A DNA stretch of 64,000 bases, taken from contig NZ_FOZJ01000002.1 of assembly GCF_900114345.1 (NCBI RefSeq), positions 248,001 to 312,000 of the forward strand, in the 5' to 3' direction. Origin of the DNA: Microbacterium sp. cf046. GTDB lineage: Bacteria > Actinomycetota > Actinomycetes > Actinomycetales > Microbacteriaceae. Within the stretch, counting starts at the first letter, position 1. Each line of letters opens with the position of its first letter. Below are positions 44,938-54,293 of the stretch, piece after piece. The notes under the pieces are model-generated. The model had not been told where the DNA came from, made no database searches, and saw only the letters and a program-made list of their open reading frames with translations. A program made the translations under genes and the position numbers.

Positions 44938-45735
44938 ATGGCCTCCCCGGACCAACCTGCAGCTGTGCCCCAGACCTCGAACATCAACGTTCGTCGTGGC
45001 GAGCCTCTCGTGGTCGTGGAGCACGTCGACAAGCACTTCGGCGAACTTCACGTGCTCCGGGACATCAATACCGTCGTCAACCGGGGCGAGGTCGTCGTCG
45101 TGATCGGCCCGTCGGGTTCGGGCAAGTCGACGCTGTGCCGGGCGATCAACCGCCTCGAGACGATCGACTCGGGGGCGATCTCGATCGACGGCGTGCCGCT
45201 GCCCGAGGAGGGGCGTGCGCTCGCAACGCTGCGCGCCGACGTGGGCATGGTGTTCCAGTCCTTCAACCTCTTCGCGCACAAGACCGTCCTCGAGAACGTC
45301 ACGCTCGGCCCCATCAAGGTGCGCAAGATGTCGCGGAAGGATGCCGAGGCGAAGGCGATGGCCCTGCTGGACCGGGTCGGGGTCGCGAACCAGGCGAAGA
45401 AGATGCCCGCACAGCTCTCCGGTGGTCAGCAGCAGCGCGTCGCGATCGCGCGATCACTCGCGATGGACCCCAAGCTGATCCTGATGGACGAGCCGACCAG
45501 CGCCCTCGACCCGGAGATGATCAACGAGGTGCTCGATGTCATGATCGGCCTCGCAGGCGACGGCATGACCATGATCGTCGTCACCCACGAGATGGGGTTC
45601 GCGCGCAAAGCCGCCGACCGTGTCCTGTTCATGGCCGACGGGGCGATCGTCGAAGAGGCGACACCCGAAGAGTTCTTCACCAACCCCCAGAGCGAGAGGG
45701 CGCAAGACTTCCTGTCGAAGATCCTCGAGCACTGA
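44938..45735 (+). CDS. gluA: Glutamate/polar amino acid ABC importer ATPase
   Basis: The 265-residue ATPase has Walker A GPSGSGKSTLCRAIN, Q-loop VFQSFNLFAHKTVLEN, signature LSGGQQQRVAIARSL and Walker B LILMDEPTSALDPEM. It belongs to the polar amino acid (GlnQ/GluA) group. An N-terminal tail of about 20 residues precedes the domain. It drives the GluBCD importer encoded next. A hairpin lies between it and gluB. Confidence 0.93.
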   Translation: MASPDQPAAVPQTSNINVRRGEPLVVVEHVDKHFGELHVLRDINTVVNRGEVVVVIGPSGSGKSTLCRAINRLETIDSGAISIDGVPLPEEGRALATLRADVGMVFQSFNLFAHKTVLENVTLGPIKVRKMSRKDAEAKAMALLDRVGVANQAKKMPAQLSGGQQQRVAIARSLAMDPKLILMDEPTSALDPEMINEVLDVMIGLAGDGMTMIVVTHEMGFARKAADRVLFMADGAIVEEATPEEFFTNPQSERAQDFLSKILEH

Positions 45736-45776
45736 CGCACCTCGACCGTTCACGCGGTCAGGACCCACGAAACGAG

Positions 45777-45795
45777 GGGCCGCTCCGAGCGGCCC
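45777..45795 (+). other. Intergenic hairpin gluA-gluB
   Basis: GGGCCGCT and AGCGGCCC form an 8-bp stem with a 3-base loop, 25 bases before the gluB start. It may stabilise or attenuate mRNA within the operon. Confidence 0.5.
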
Positions 45796-45819
45796 GATAC
45801 AGCAAAGGACTGGTAGGAC

Positions 45820-46686
45820 ATGAAGAGAACACGACTCGCGCTGGTCGCCTTCGCGGCGGCTGGTGCGCTCGCGCTCGGCGGCTGCGCCTCGGGCGGCACG
45901 GACGCCGGCGGCGAGACCGCGACACCGGAGCCGGCCCCCACATTCGCAGAGGGCAGCACGATGGCGGCGCTCGCCGAGGCGGGCACGATCACGATCGGCA
46001 CGAAGTTCGACCAGCCTCTCTTCGGCCTCAACGGACCGAACGGACCGGAGGGCTTCGACGTCGAGATCGGCAAGATCATCGCGTCCGAGCTGGGCATCTC
46101 GGAAGACAACATCGAGTGGAAGGAAGCGGTCTCGGCGAACCGCGAGCCGTTCATCCAGAACGGCGAGGTCGACATCGTCATCGCGACCTACACGATCAAC
46201 GACAAGCGCAAGGAAGTCGTCTCGTTCGCGGGTCCGTACTACCTCGCGGGGCAGTCGATCCTCGTGCTCGCAGACAACGACGACATCACCAGCGAGGACG
46301 ACCTCGTCGGTGAACCGGTCTGCTCCGTGACCGGGTCCACCCCGGCCGCGAACCTCGAGGCCCTCGGCGCCGAGGTGCTGCTGACCGACACGTACTCGAA
46401 CTGCCTCGAGCCGCTGCGCAACGGCAGCGTCGTGGCAGTCTCGACCGACAACGTGATCCTCGCCGGCCTCGCCGCGCAGAACGAGGGCGAGTTCAAGGTG
46501 GTCGGGGAGCCGTTCACCGAGGAGCCGTACGGCATCGGACTCGCGCTGGATGACACCGACTTCCGCATGTGGATCAACGACGTGCTCGAAGCCGCTGCCG
46601 AGGACGGCCGCTACGAGGATGCGTGGAACGCGACGGCCGGTACGGTCCTGCCGTTCGTGCCCGCACCCGCCGTCGACAGGTACTGA
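45820..46686 (+). CDS. gluB: Glutamate/polar amino acid ABC importer binding lipoprotein
   Basis: The 288-residue lipoprotein has a signal peptide ending in the lipobox LALGGC (Cys22). After a Gly/Thr/Pro linker comes a family 3 solute-binding domain (GTITIGTKFDQPLFGLNG, GFDVEIGKIIASELG, VDIVIATYTINDKRKEVVSFAGPYY). It sits outside the membrane and hands glutamate or related amino acids to GluCD. Homology to C. glutamicum GluB is the basis for the name; the ligand is inferred. Confidence 0.92.
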   Translation: MKRTRLALVAFAAAGALALGGCASGGTDAGGETATPEPAPTFAEGSTMAALAEAGTITIGTKFDQPLFGLNGPNGPEGFDVEIGKIIASELGISEDNIEWKEAVSANREPFIQNGEVDIVIATYTINDKRKEVVSFAGPYYLAGQSILVLADNDDITSEDDLVGEPVCSVTGSTPAANLEALGAEVLLTDTYSNCLEPLRNGSVVAVSTDNVILAGLAAQNEGEFKVVGEPFTEEPYGIGLALDDTDFRMWINDVLEAAAEDGRYEDAWNATAGTVLPFVPAPAVDRY

Positions 46687-46692
46687 TCGAAC

Positions 46693-46732
46693 GGATGCCT
46701 CGGGCCGGCCGTTTCGCCGGCCCGAGGCATCC
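46693..46732 (+). terminator. Strong hairpin between gluB and gluC
   Basis: GGATGCCTCGGGCCGGC and its perfect 17-base complement enclose a 6-base loop, followed by TTCCCCC. Placed inside the importer operon, it may act as a partial terminator or 3' end protector, allowing more binding protein than permease. Confidence 0.7.
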
Positions 46733-46769
46733 TTCCCCCGACACCCGCTGAGCAGACGAGAGGAGCCCG

Positions 46770-47417
46770 ATGGAACAGCTGTGGTCGTTGATGCCCGAGT
46801 TCTGGGAGGGCTTCAAAGTCACGCTTCTGCTGCTGGTGGTCTCGGGGGTGTCCGCATTGATCCTCGGCACCTTGATCGCCGCGATGCGCATCTCGCCGGT
46901 GGCATCGCTGCGCGGGTTCGCGGCCTTCTGGGTCGAGATCGCGCGCAACACGCCGCTCACGCTCGTGTTCATCTTCACCGCGTTCGTGCTGCCGATGCTC
47001 GGCGTGCGGGCGCCGTACATCATCCTGGCGTTCCTCGCGCTGACCTACTACACCTCGCCGTTCGTCGCGGAGGCCCTGCGCTCCGGCATCAACGGCGTGC
47101 CGATCGGCCAGGCCGAAGCCGCTCGCAGCATCGGGCTCGGGTTCGGGCAGACGGTGAGCCTCGTGGTGCTGCCGCAGGCGTTCCGCATGACGGTGCCGCC
47201 GCTGATCAACGTCTTCATCGCGCTGACGAAGAACACCTCGGTCGCTGGCGGATTCTTCGTCGTCGAGCTCTTCGCCACGACGAGGCAGCTTGCGAACGAC
47301 AACGGCAACATCGTCCTGCAGATCCTGTTCACGGCGGCTGCGCTGTACCTGGTCATCACGGTTCCCCTGGGCTTCTTCGCAGGGCGCCTCGAGAAGCGCT
47401 GGGTGGTGAAGCGATGA
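46770..47417 (+). CDS. gluC: Glutamate/polar amino acid ABC importer permease 1
   Basis: The 215-residue HisM-type permease has about five membrane segments and the ATPase-contact EAA loop (EALRSGINGVPIGQAEAARSIG). FWVEIARNTPLTLVFIFTAF is the family signature. GAGAGGAG precedes ATG 46770. It overlaps gluD (ATGA). Confidence 0.93.
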   Translation: MEQLWSLMPEFWEGFKVTLLLLVVSGVSALILGTLIAAMRISPVASLRGFAAFWVEIARNTPLTLVFIFTAFVLPMLGVRAPYIILAFLALTYYTSPFVAEALRSGINGVPIGQAEAARSIGLGFGQTVSLVVLPQAFRMTVPPLINVFIALTKNTSVAGGFFVVELFATTRQLANDNGNIVLQILFTAAALYLVITVPLGFFAGRLEKRWVVKR

Positions 47418-48352
47418 GCGGCACGAGCGTCCTGTTCGACGTGCCCGGGCCTCGCGCACGGCGGATCTCGCTGATCCTGTCCATCGTCGCCCTGCTGCTG
47501 ATCCTGGGCGGCGCGTTCTGGCTCTTCACCCTGCTGGCCGCTCCCCGCGACTCGGGCGGCATCACGCTGCCCGGCATGTTCGACGGCACGCGGTGGAACA
47601 TCTTCATCGACCCGCAGGTGTGGCAGTTCATCAGCGAGGGCATCATCGCCACGCTCCAGGCCGCGCTGATCGCGGGCATCGGCGCGATCGCGCTCGGGAT
47701 CGTGCTGTCGCTGATGCGCAGCTCGACGTTCGCCTGGCTGCGGATTCCGACGGCGTGGCTCATCGAGTTCCTGCGCGGCATGCCCGTGCTGCTGATGATG
47801 CTGTTCATCCTGCTGATCGCATCGACTGGCGCGTTCTGGGCGGTCGTGATCGCGCTGATCCTCTACAACGGCACCCTCATCGGCGAGATCCTGCGCGCCG
47901 GGCTGGTCGCTCTGCCGCGAGGTCAGCGGGAGGCCGCGCTCAGCGTCGGCATGCGCGAATTCCAGTCCAAGATGCTGGTGGAATTCCCGCAGGCGTTCCG
48001 GCAGATGCTGCCGATCATCATCGCCCAGCTCGTCGTCCTGCTGAAGGACACCTCGCTCGGCTACATCGTCGGCTACAACGAGATCATCCGGAACAACATC
48101 AACAACCTGGGCAGCTACTACGGCAACCGGTACCTGTTCTCGCTGTTCGTGGTGACCCTCGCCATCTATCTCGCGATCAACCTGACCCTCTCGTGGTTCG
48201 CCCGCTGGCTCTCGCGCCGCACCGCCAGCGGCGGCTCGCGCGGCCGCAGGGCGAAGGGTCCGCAGCAGCCGCTCGATCCCACTCAGGCGATCCTGGTGGC
48301 CGAGGCAACCGCTGCGGCGAAGCAGTCCAACCCCCGGTCCGGCAGCGCCTGA
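47414..48352 (+). CDS. gluD: Glutamate/polar amino acid ABC importer permease 2
   Basis: The 312-residue permease has an N-terminal membrane segment (ISLILSIVALLLILGGAFWLF), then an outer loop. The HisM-type core has LIEFLRGMPVLLMMLFILLI and the EAA loop EILRAGLVALPRGQREAALSVG. A charged cytoplasmic tail of about 40 residues follows. It forms the heterodimeric channel with GluC. ATG 47414 overlaps the gluC stop. Confidence 0.92.
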   Translation: MSGTSVLFDVPGPRARRISLILSIVALLLILGGAFWLFTLLAAPRDSGGITLPGMFDGTRWNIFIDPQVWQFISEGIIATLQAALIAGIGAIALGIVLSLMRSSTFAWLRIPTAWLIEFLRGMPVLLMMLFILLIASTGAFWAVVIALILYNGTLIGEILRAGLVALPRGQREAALSVGMREFQSKMLVEFPQAFRQMLPIIIAQLVVLLKDTSLGYIVGYNEIIRNNINNLGSYYGNRYLFSLFVVTLAIYLAINLTLSWFARWLSRRTASGGSRGRRAKGPQQPLDPTQAILVAEATAAAKQSNPRSGSA

Positions 48353-48380
48353 GCGGCCCGAGGGGTCCACGCGCCCCCGG

Positions 48381-48386
48381 TAGACT
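48381..48386 (+). promoter_or_regulatory. -10 element TAGACT, pheS
   Basis: TAGACT is followed by 8 bases and GTG 48395, so pheST is probably leaderless with no attenuator. Confidence 0.5.
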
Positions 48387-48394
48387 CGCTACTC

Positions 48395-49435
48395 GTGTCT
48401 GACGATCCCGAAATCACGCCGGAGGCGGTGGATGCCGCCGTCGAGGCGGCTCTGCACGCCATCGCTGCGGCATCCGATACCGCCGCGCTGAAGGCAGCCC
48501 GATCCGCGCACACCGCGGAAGGCTCGCCGCTCGCGAAGCTCAACGCGCGCCTGCGCGTGGTCGCCCCCGAGCGCAAGGCGGAGTTCGGCAAGCTGGTCGG
48601 TCAGGCCCGCGGCCGCGTCACGCAGGCGCTCGTCGCCCGCGAAGAGGTGGTCGCCCTCGCCGAGACGGCCGCACGGCTCGAGTCCGAGCGGATCGACGTG
48701 ACCGCGCTCGCCTCCCGCGCGCGCGTCGGGGCGCGGCATCCGATCTCGCTCCTGCAGGAGCAGGTCGCCGACATCTTCGTGGGCATGGGGTGGGAGATCG
48801 CCGAGGGGCCCGAGCTCGAGCACGAGTGGTACAACTTCGACGCCCTCAACTTCGACGCCGACCACCCGGCACGTCAGATGCAGGACACGTTCTTCGTCGA
48901 CCCGGTGCAGCGCCACCTCGTGATGCGCACGCACACCAGCCCGGTGCAGGTGCGCTCGATGCTGGACCGCGAGATTCCGATCTACGTGCTGTGCCCGGGC
49001 CGGGTGTACCGCACCGATGAGTTCGACGCCACGCACCTTCCGGTGTTCACCCAGTTCGAGGGCCTGGTCGTCGACAAGGGCATCACGATGGCCCACCTCA
49101 AGGGCACCCTGGACCACGCCGCGCGCGTGCTGTTCGGACCGGAGGCCAAGACCCGCTTCCGCGCCAACTTCTTCCCCTTCACCGAGCCGTCCGCGGAACT
49201 TGACCTTTGGCACCCGACCTTCAAGGGCGGCGCGCGCTGGATCGAGTGGGGCGGCTGCGGCATGATCAACCCCAACGTGCTCCGCGCGGCCGGAATCGAC
49301 CCCGAGGAGTACTCGGGCTTCGCGTTCGGCATGGGAATCGAGCGGACCCTGATGTTCCGCAGCGACGTGCAGGACATGCGCGACATGGCCGAGGGCGATG
49401 TGCGCTTCAGCGAGCAGTTCGGGATGGTGGTCTGA
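48395..49435 (+). CDS. pheS: Phenylalanyl-tRNA synthetase alpha subunit
   Basis: The 346-residue class II catalytic subunit has an N-terminal coiled-coil tRNA-binding arm (about residues 1-90). Motif 2 and 3 regions follow: HPISLLQEQVADIFVGMGWE, DTFFVDPVQRHLVMRTHTSPVQ, RTDEFDATHLPVFTQFEGL and GFAFGMGIERTLM. It charges tRNA-Phe together with PheT. The stop overlaps the pheT start by one base (TGATG). Confidence 0.97.
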   Translation: MSDDPEITPEAVDAAVEAALHAIAAASDTAALKAARSAHTAEGSPLAKLNARLRVVAPERKAEFGKLVGQARGRVTQALVAREEVVALAETAARLESERIDVTALASRARVGARHPISLLQEQVADIFVGMGWEIAEGPELEHEWYNFDALNFDADHPARQMQDTFFVDPVQRHLVMRTHTSPVQVRSMLDREIPIYVLCPGRVYRTDEFDATHLPVFTQFEGLVVDKGITMAHLKGTLDHAARVLFGPEAKTRFRANFFPFTEPSAELDLWHPTFKGGARWIEWGGCGMINPNVLRAAGIDPEEYSGFAFGMGIERTLMFRSDVQDMRDMAEGDVRFSEQFGMVV

Positions 49436-51960
49436 TGCGCGTCCCCCTCTCGTGGCTGCGCGAGTACGTCGATGTGCCCGCGGACGCCACTCCCGAAGAC
49501 GTGCTCGAAGCGCTCGTGCGCGTCGGGTTCGAGGAGGAGGACGTCCACACGTTCGAGCTCTCCGGACCGATCGTCGTCGGCGAGGTGCTCGAGTTCGTCG
49601 AGGAGCCGCAGTCCAACGGCAAGACCATCCGGTGGTGCCAGGTGCGGGTGGCGCCCGACGGCCGGCTCGCCGCCGACGGCGGCCCGGCGGTGCACGGCAT
49701 CGTCTGCGGTGCGCGCAACTTCTTCGTCGGCGACAAGGTCGCCGTCACATTGCCCGGCGCCGTCCTTCCCGGCCCGTTCCCGATCGCGGCCCGCAAGACC
49801 TACGGGCATGTGTCCGACGGCATGATCGCCTCGGCGCGCGAACTCGGTCTCGGCGACGAGCACGACGGCATCCTGCGCCTGGCGACGCTCGGCATCGACG
49901 CGCCGGTCGGCACCGACGCGATCGCGCTGCTGGGCCTGGACGATGTCGCCGTGGAGATCAACGTCACCCCCGACCGCGGCTACGCGCTCTCGGTGCGCGG
50001 GGTCGCGCGCGAGTACGCCCACGCGACGGGTGCGGCGTTCCGCGACCCGGGGCTCCGGCCGCCGCACGAGGTCGAACCCGGCACCGGATTCGCGCTCGCC
50101 GTGCAGGACGAGGCTCCGATCCGCGGCCGCGTCGGCGCCTCCGAGTTCGTGGTGCGGGTGGTCCGCGGGGTGGATGCCGCCGCGCCGACCCCGGCGTGGA
50201 TGATCGCACGCCTGACCCTGGCCGGCATCCGGTCGCTGGGCGTGCTCATCGACATCACCAACTACGTGATGCTCGAGCTCGGCAACCCGATCCACGGCTA
50301 CGACCTCGACAAGCTCGCCGGCGGGATCACCGTGCGCCGCGCGGCCGCGGGGGAGCAGCTCGAGACCCTCGACGGCAGGGTGCGTGCACTGGACGCCGAG
50401 GACCTCCTGATCACCGACGATTCCGGCCCGATCGGCCTCGCCGGGGTCATGGGCGGCGGCACGACCGAGATGGGTCCCGGCACCCGGAACGTGCTGATCG
50501 AGGCGGCGGTCTTCGACACGATCTCGATCGCGCGCACGGCACGACGACACAAGCTTCCGTCCGAGGCATCGCGGCGCTTCGAGCGCGGCGTGGACCCGCA
50601 GATCCCGTTCGTCGCCGCGCAGCGCGTCGCAGATCTGATGGTCGAACTCGCCGGCGGCACGATCGACGAGCTCGGCGGCGCGCTGTTCGCCGAGTGGCAG
50701 CGTCCGCAGCTCACACTGCCGACGGGGTTCGTCCAGGGGCTGATCGGCGTGGACTACCCCGCCTCCGAGGTGATCGGGGCGCTCCGGCTCATCGGCTGCG
50801 ACGTCGACGACGCCGGTGGCGAACTGCTCGTGTCACCGCCCTCATGGCGGCCCGACCTCACCGACAAGTGGACGCTCGCCGAGGAAGTGGCGCGCATCGA
50901 AGGATACGACCGCATCCCGTCGATCCTGCCGACACCTCCCTCCGGCCGGGGACTGACCTCCGCCCAGCAGGGGCGTCGCCGCGTCGCCAACGCGCTGGCC
51001 GCCGCGGGGTACGTCGAGACGCCGTCGTTCCCGTTCACGACGGAGGATCAGAACGACCTGCACGGCTCCGCATCCGGCGGGCACCTGCCGAGCGTGAAGC
51101 TCGCCAATCCGCTGGACGGCCAGGCGCCCTTCCTGCGTCGCAGCCTGATCCCCGCGCTGCTGCGCGTCGCGCACCGCAACGTCGCGCGCGGTTTCACCGA
51201 TCTCTCGCTGTTCGAGACCGGCACGGTGTTCCTCCCGGAGCCGGGCGTCGCGTACGGCACGGACTTCGTCCCGCCGCTGGCCGTGCGACCGGATGCCGAG
51301 ACCCTGGCCGCCCTCGACGCGTCGATCCCGCCGCAGCATCGTCATGTGGCAGTGCTGCTCACCGGCTGGCTCGCGCCGAAGCAGCCGGGCCTGGCCGCAG
51401 AGGCGGCCGGGATCGGCGATGCGCTCGACGCCGTCCGCACCATCGCCTCCGCCGCAGGGGTGACGGTCGACATCGCGCAGGGCGAGCGCGCGGCGCTGCA
51501 CCCCGGCCGCACCGGAGTGCTGTCGGTCGGCGCGGTCGAGGTCGGCTACGTCGGCGAACTGCTCCCGGCCGTCGCCGAGGCGGCCGACCTGCCCGGTCGC
51601 GTCATCGTCGCCGAGCTCGATCTCGATCTCGTGCTCTCGCTCGCGGGGGAGAAGGTCGTCGCCGCGTCGCTGTCGGGTTACCCGGCGGCCACGCAGGACG
51701 TGTCCCTGGTCGTGGGGGCCGACGTGCCCGCGGCCGAGGTGCGCGCCGCGCTCGTGGCGGGTGCGGGCGAGCTGCTCGAATCGCTGCGCCTGGTCGACGA
51801 CTACCGCGGCAGCGGCGTGCCGGACGGTGCGAAGAGCCTCACGTTCGCGCTCCGCTTCCGCGCATCCGACCGCACGCTGACGGCGGCGGACGCGACCGAT
51901 GCCAAGCTCGCCGGTGTGGCCATGGCAGCCGAGCGGTTCGGCGCGACCCTGCGCGAGTAG
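49435..51960 (+). CDS. pheT: Phenylalanyl-tRNA synthetase beta subunit
   Basis: The 841-residue subunit has, in order: the N-terminal domain (MRVPLSWLREYVDVP); an EMAP-like tRNA-binding domain (about 40-150); the B3/B4 editing region (GIRSLGVLIDITNYVMLELGNPIHGYD); B5 (ADLMVELAGGTIDELGG, ARIEGYDRIPSILP); a class II-like core; and the C-terminal anticodon-binding fold (GYPAATQDVSLVVGADVP, LTFALRFRASDRTLT). Length is normal for the family. Confidence 0.97.
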   Translation: MRVPLSWLREYVDVPADATPEDVLEALVRVGFEEEDVHTFELSGPIVVGEVLEFVEEPQSNGKTIRWCQVRVAPDGRLAADGGPAVHGIVCGARNFFVGDKVAVTLPGAVLPGPFPIAARKTYGHVSDGMIASARELGLGDEHDGILRLATLGIDAPVGTDAIALLGLDDVAVEINVTPDRGYALSVRGVAREYAHATGAAFRDPGLRPPHEVEPGTGFALAVQDEAPIRGRVGASEFVVRVVRGVDAAAPTPAWMIARLTLAGIRSLGVLIDITNYVMLELGNPIHGYDLDKLAGGITVRRAAAGEQLETLDGRVRALDAEDLLITDDSGPIGLAGVMGGGTTEMGPGTRNVLIEAAVFDTISIARTARRHKLPSEASRRFERGVDPQIPFVAAQRVADLMVELAGGTIDELGGALFAEWQRPQLTLPTGFVQGLIGVDYPASEVIGALRLIGCDVDDAGGELLVSPPSWRPDLTDKWTLAEEVARIEGYDRIPSILPTPPSGRGLTSAQQGRRRVANALAAAGYVETPSFPFTTEDQNDLHGSASGGHLPSVKLANPLDGQAPFLRRSLIPALLRVAHRNVARGFTDLSLFETGTVFLPEPGVAYGTDFVPPLAVRPDAETLAALDASIPPQHRHVAVLLTGWLAPKQPGLAAEAAGIGDALDAVRTIASAAGVTVDIAQGERAALHPGRTGVLSVGAVEVGYVGELLPAVAEAADLPGRVIVAELDLDLVLSLAGEKVVAASLSGYPAATQDVSLVVGADVPAAEVRAALVAGAGELLESLRLVDDYRGSGVPDGAKSLTFALRFRASDRTLTAADATDAKLAGVAMAAERFGATLRE

Positions 51961-52031
51961 CCGCCCGACTGTCCGTTCCGCCGAGGGCGGAACGGATGCG
52001 GCACCCCCGCGCCGTCTGATGGGATGTCGAC

Positions 52032-53012
52032 ATGACGAACGTACTGATCCTCGGCGGCACCGGCTGGCTGAGCGGGCGCGTGGCACGCGCGTGGACGGAT
52101 GCCGGCGCATCCGTGACCTGCCTGGCACGAGGCGGCCGTTCCGCACCCGAAGGCGCCGAGCTCGTGATCGCCGACCGTGCGGACGCGGACGCCTACGACG
52201 CCGTGGCGACGCGCGAGTGGGACGAGATCGTCGAGATCTCCTCGATTCCGGAGCATGTCGAGCCTGCTGTCAAAGCGCTGTCCGGCCGGACGAAGCACTG
52301 GACGTATGTCTCGTCGCTGTCCGTGTACGCGACCAACGACGAGGTCGGCGCCGATGAGAGCGCCCCGCTGAGCGAGCCGGCCGAGCCAGGGGACGAGTAC
52401 GACTACTCACGCGCGAAGGCCGCGGCCGAAGCATCCGTCCGCTCGGCGTTCGGCGAACGCGCCGCGATCGTGCGGCCGGGACTCATCGTCGGGCCGGGCG
52501 ATCCGACCGACCGGTTCGGCTACTGGGTCTCACGCCTCGCGCTCGCCGGCGACCAGGACGTGCTCGCCCCGGCGCTCGCGGGACTGCACGCGCAGGTGAT
52601 CGACGTGGACGACCTGGCTGAGTTCATCGTCGCGGGCGGGGCGCAGCAGTGGCACGGGGTCGCGAATGCGATCGGCGAGACAATGCCGCTCGCCGATCTC
52701 CTGGCGCACGCTCGCGCGATCGCGGCGCACACCGGCAGGATCGTAGAGGCCGACGACGACTGGCTCATCGCCCATGACGTGGAGTACTGGATGGGGCCGC
52801 GCTCGCTGCCGCTGTGGCTGCCGCGCGACATGGCGGGCTTCTCGACCCGCTCGAACGCGGCGTATCGCACGGCGGGCGGTCAGCTGCGCGACGTGGCCGA
52901 CACACTCGACCGCACGCTCGCCGACGAACGTGCCCGCGGTCTCGGCCGCGACCGCCGGTCCGGCCTCACACGTGCCGAAGAGGAGGAGCTGCTCGCCGAG
53001 CTCGCGGGGTGA
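52032..53012 (+). CDS. NAD-dependent epimerase/reductase family protein
   Basis: The 326-residue extended SDR has the nucleotide motif VLILGGTGWLSGRVARAWTDAG. The weaker active-site area is TYVSSLSVYATND and EYDYSRAKAAAE, where Tyr and Lys are spaced Y-x3-K. Then come AAIVRPGLIVGPGDPTDRFGYW and a C-terminal RSGLTRAEEEELLAELAG. It is like the atypical SDR group that includes RNA-binding homologues and reductases. The substrate is unknown. It has no clear link to the arg genes after it. Confidence 0.82.
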   Translation: MTNVLILGGTGWLSGRVARAWTDAGASVTCLARGGRSAPEGAELVIADRADADAYDAVATREWDEIVEISSIPEHVEPAVKALSGRTKHWTYVSSLSVYATNDEVGADESAPLSEPAEPGDEYDYSRAKAAAEASVRSAFGERAAIVRPGLIVGPGDPTDRFGYWVSRLALAGDQDVLAPALAGLHAQVIDVDDLAEFIVAGGAQQWHGVANAIGETMPLADLLAHARAIAAHTGRIVEADDDWLIAHDVEYWMGPRSLPLWLPRDMAGFSTRSNAAYRTAGGQLRDVADTLDRTLADERARGLGRDRRSGLTRAEEEELLAELAG

Positions 53013-53051
53013 CCGAGGGGCGCCGATTTGCGGATGCCGCGACCTGGCGGC

Positions 53052-53057
53052 TATCGT
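53052..53057 (+). promoter_or_regulatory. -10 element TATCGT before the arg operon
   Basis: TATCGT is followed by CGCCAC and ATG 53064, the leaderless spacing, giving an arg leader transcript about 165 bases before argC. Confidence 0.45.
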
Positions 53058-53063
53058 CGCCAC

Positions 53064-53147
53064 ATGCCTTCGGCAGCGCCCTTCTCCGCCACGCTCGTTC
53101 CGAGCGTCGCTCCCGCGCGCCGACGTCTGGACGGACGCCGACTCTAG
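53064..53147 (+). CDS. Possible 27-residue Arg-rich leader peptide before argC
   Basis: The frame begins 6 bases after a -10 hexamer and ends RRRLDGRRL-stop: five Arg codons (CGC, CGA, CGT, CGC, CGA) in the last ten. Downstream, GGCGAC (53147-53152) can pair with GTCGCC (53185-53190), which lies in the loop of a second stem GTGGGC/GCCCAC (53179-53184 / 53198-53203). This layout is like a ribosome-mediated attenuator. Arg-rich chance frames are common at this GC content, so confidence is limited. Confidence 0.35.
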   Translation: MPSAAPFSATLVPSVAPARRRLDGRRL

Positions 53148-53215
53148 GCGACCCTGCGCACCTCCGAGGAGGGGAGCCGTGGGCGTCGCCGTCTGAAGCC
53201 CACGACCCCAGACTC

Positions 53216-53221
53216 TAAGGT
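53216..53221 (+). promoter_or_regulatory. -10 element TAAGGT, leaderless argC
   Basis: TAAGGT is followed by GGAATCC and ATG 53229; this decides the argC start over GTG 53220. Confidence 0.5.
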
Positions 53222-53228
53222 GGAATCC

Positions 53229-54293
53229 ATGACATATTCGGTCGCCGTCTCCGGCGCATCCGGCTATGCGGGCGGCGAGATCCTCCGGATCCTCGCCGCA
53301 CATCCCGACGTCGAGATCCGCACCGTCACGGCGCACTCGAACGCGGGACAGCCGCTCATCCAGCACCAGCCGCACCTCCGCTCGCTCGCCCACCTGACCC
53401 TGCACGACACGACGTCCGATGTGCTCGCCGGACACGACATCGTCTTCCTCGCCCTTCCCCACGGCCAGTCCGGGCAGTACACCGACGCCCTCGCCGACAC
53501 CCCGCTCGTGATCGACGCCGGCGCGGATCACCGGCTCGAATCGATCGCGGACTGGGATCGGTTCTACGGCGGCGACTTCCACGACCCCTGGACCTACGGG
53601 GTGCCGGAGCTGGTCGTCGGGGGCGCCAAGCAGCGCCGGCGGCTCGTGGGCGCGTCGCGCATCGCCGCCCCGGGCTGCAACGCGAGCACCGTCAGCCTGA
53701 GCCTGGCCCCGGGTGTCGCGGCCGGAGTCATCGATCCGGGCGACATCGTGAGCGTCCTCGCGGTCGGGCCGAGCGGGGCGGGCAAGAGCCTGAAGACCAA
53801 TCTGCTCGCGAGCGAGATCCTCGGCAGTGCGAACCCCTATGCCGTGGGCGGCACGCACCGCCACATCCCCGAGATCCGTCAGGCGCTCGCCGCCGCACGG
53901 GGCACCGAGGACGACTCCGCCGACGAGGGCATCCGCATCTCCTTCACGCCCGTGATCGTGCCCATGGCACGCGGCATCCTGGCGACGAGCACCGCACAGA
54001 TCGCGGCCGACGCGACCGATGCCGACATCCGCGGCGCCTGGGAAGCCGCCTACGGCGACGAGACCTTCGTGCAGCTGCTGCCCGAAGGCGAGTTCCCCCG
54101 GACCGCGGACGTGCTCGGCGCCAACACCGCCCTGATCGGCCTGGCGATCGACCGCGCCGCGAACCGCGTCGTGGTGGTGGCGGCAGTCGACAACCTGGTC
54201 AAGGGCACTGCCGGGGCCGCCGTCCAGTCCATGAACATCGCGCTCGGGCTGCCCGAGGCACGCGCGCTCCCAGTGAACGGAATCGCGCCGTGA
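53229..54293 (+). CDS. argC: N-acetyl-gamma-glutamyl-phosphate reductase
   Basis: The 354-residue NADPH enzyme forms N-acetylglutamate semialdehyde in arginine synthesis. Cofactor motif [22 protein letters not shown]; catalytic Cys in [29 protein letters not shown] in the dimer domain. ATG 53229 fits the -10 and the family start (MTYSVAVSG). It overlaps argJ by 4 bp (GTGA). Confidence 0.96.
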   Translation: MTYSVAVSGASGYAGGEILRILAAHPDVEIRTVTAHSNAGQPLIQHQPHLRSLAHLTLHDTTSDVLAGHDIVFLALPHGQSGQYTDALADTPLVIDAGADHRLESIADWDRFYGGDFHDPWTYGVPELVVGGAKQRRRLVGASRIAAPGCNASTVSLSLAPGVAAGVIDPGDIVSVLAVGPSGAGKSLKTNLLASEILGSANPYAVGGTHRHIPEIRQALAAARGTEDDSADEGIRISFTPVIVPMARGILATSTAQIAADATDADIRGAWEAAYGDETFVQLLPEGEFPRTADVLGANTALIGLAIDRAANRVVVVAAVDNLVKGTAGAAVQSMNIALGLPEARALPVNGIAP

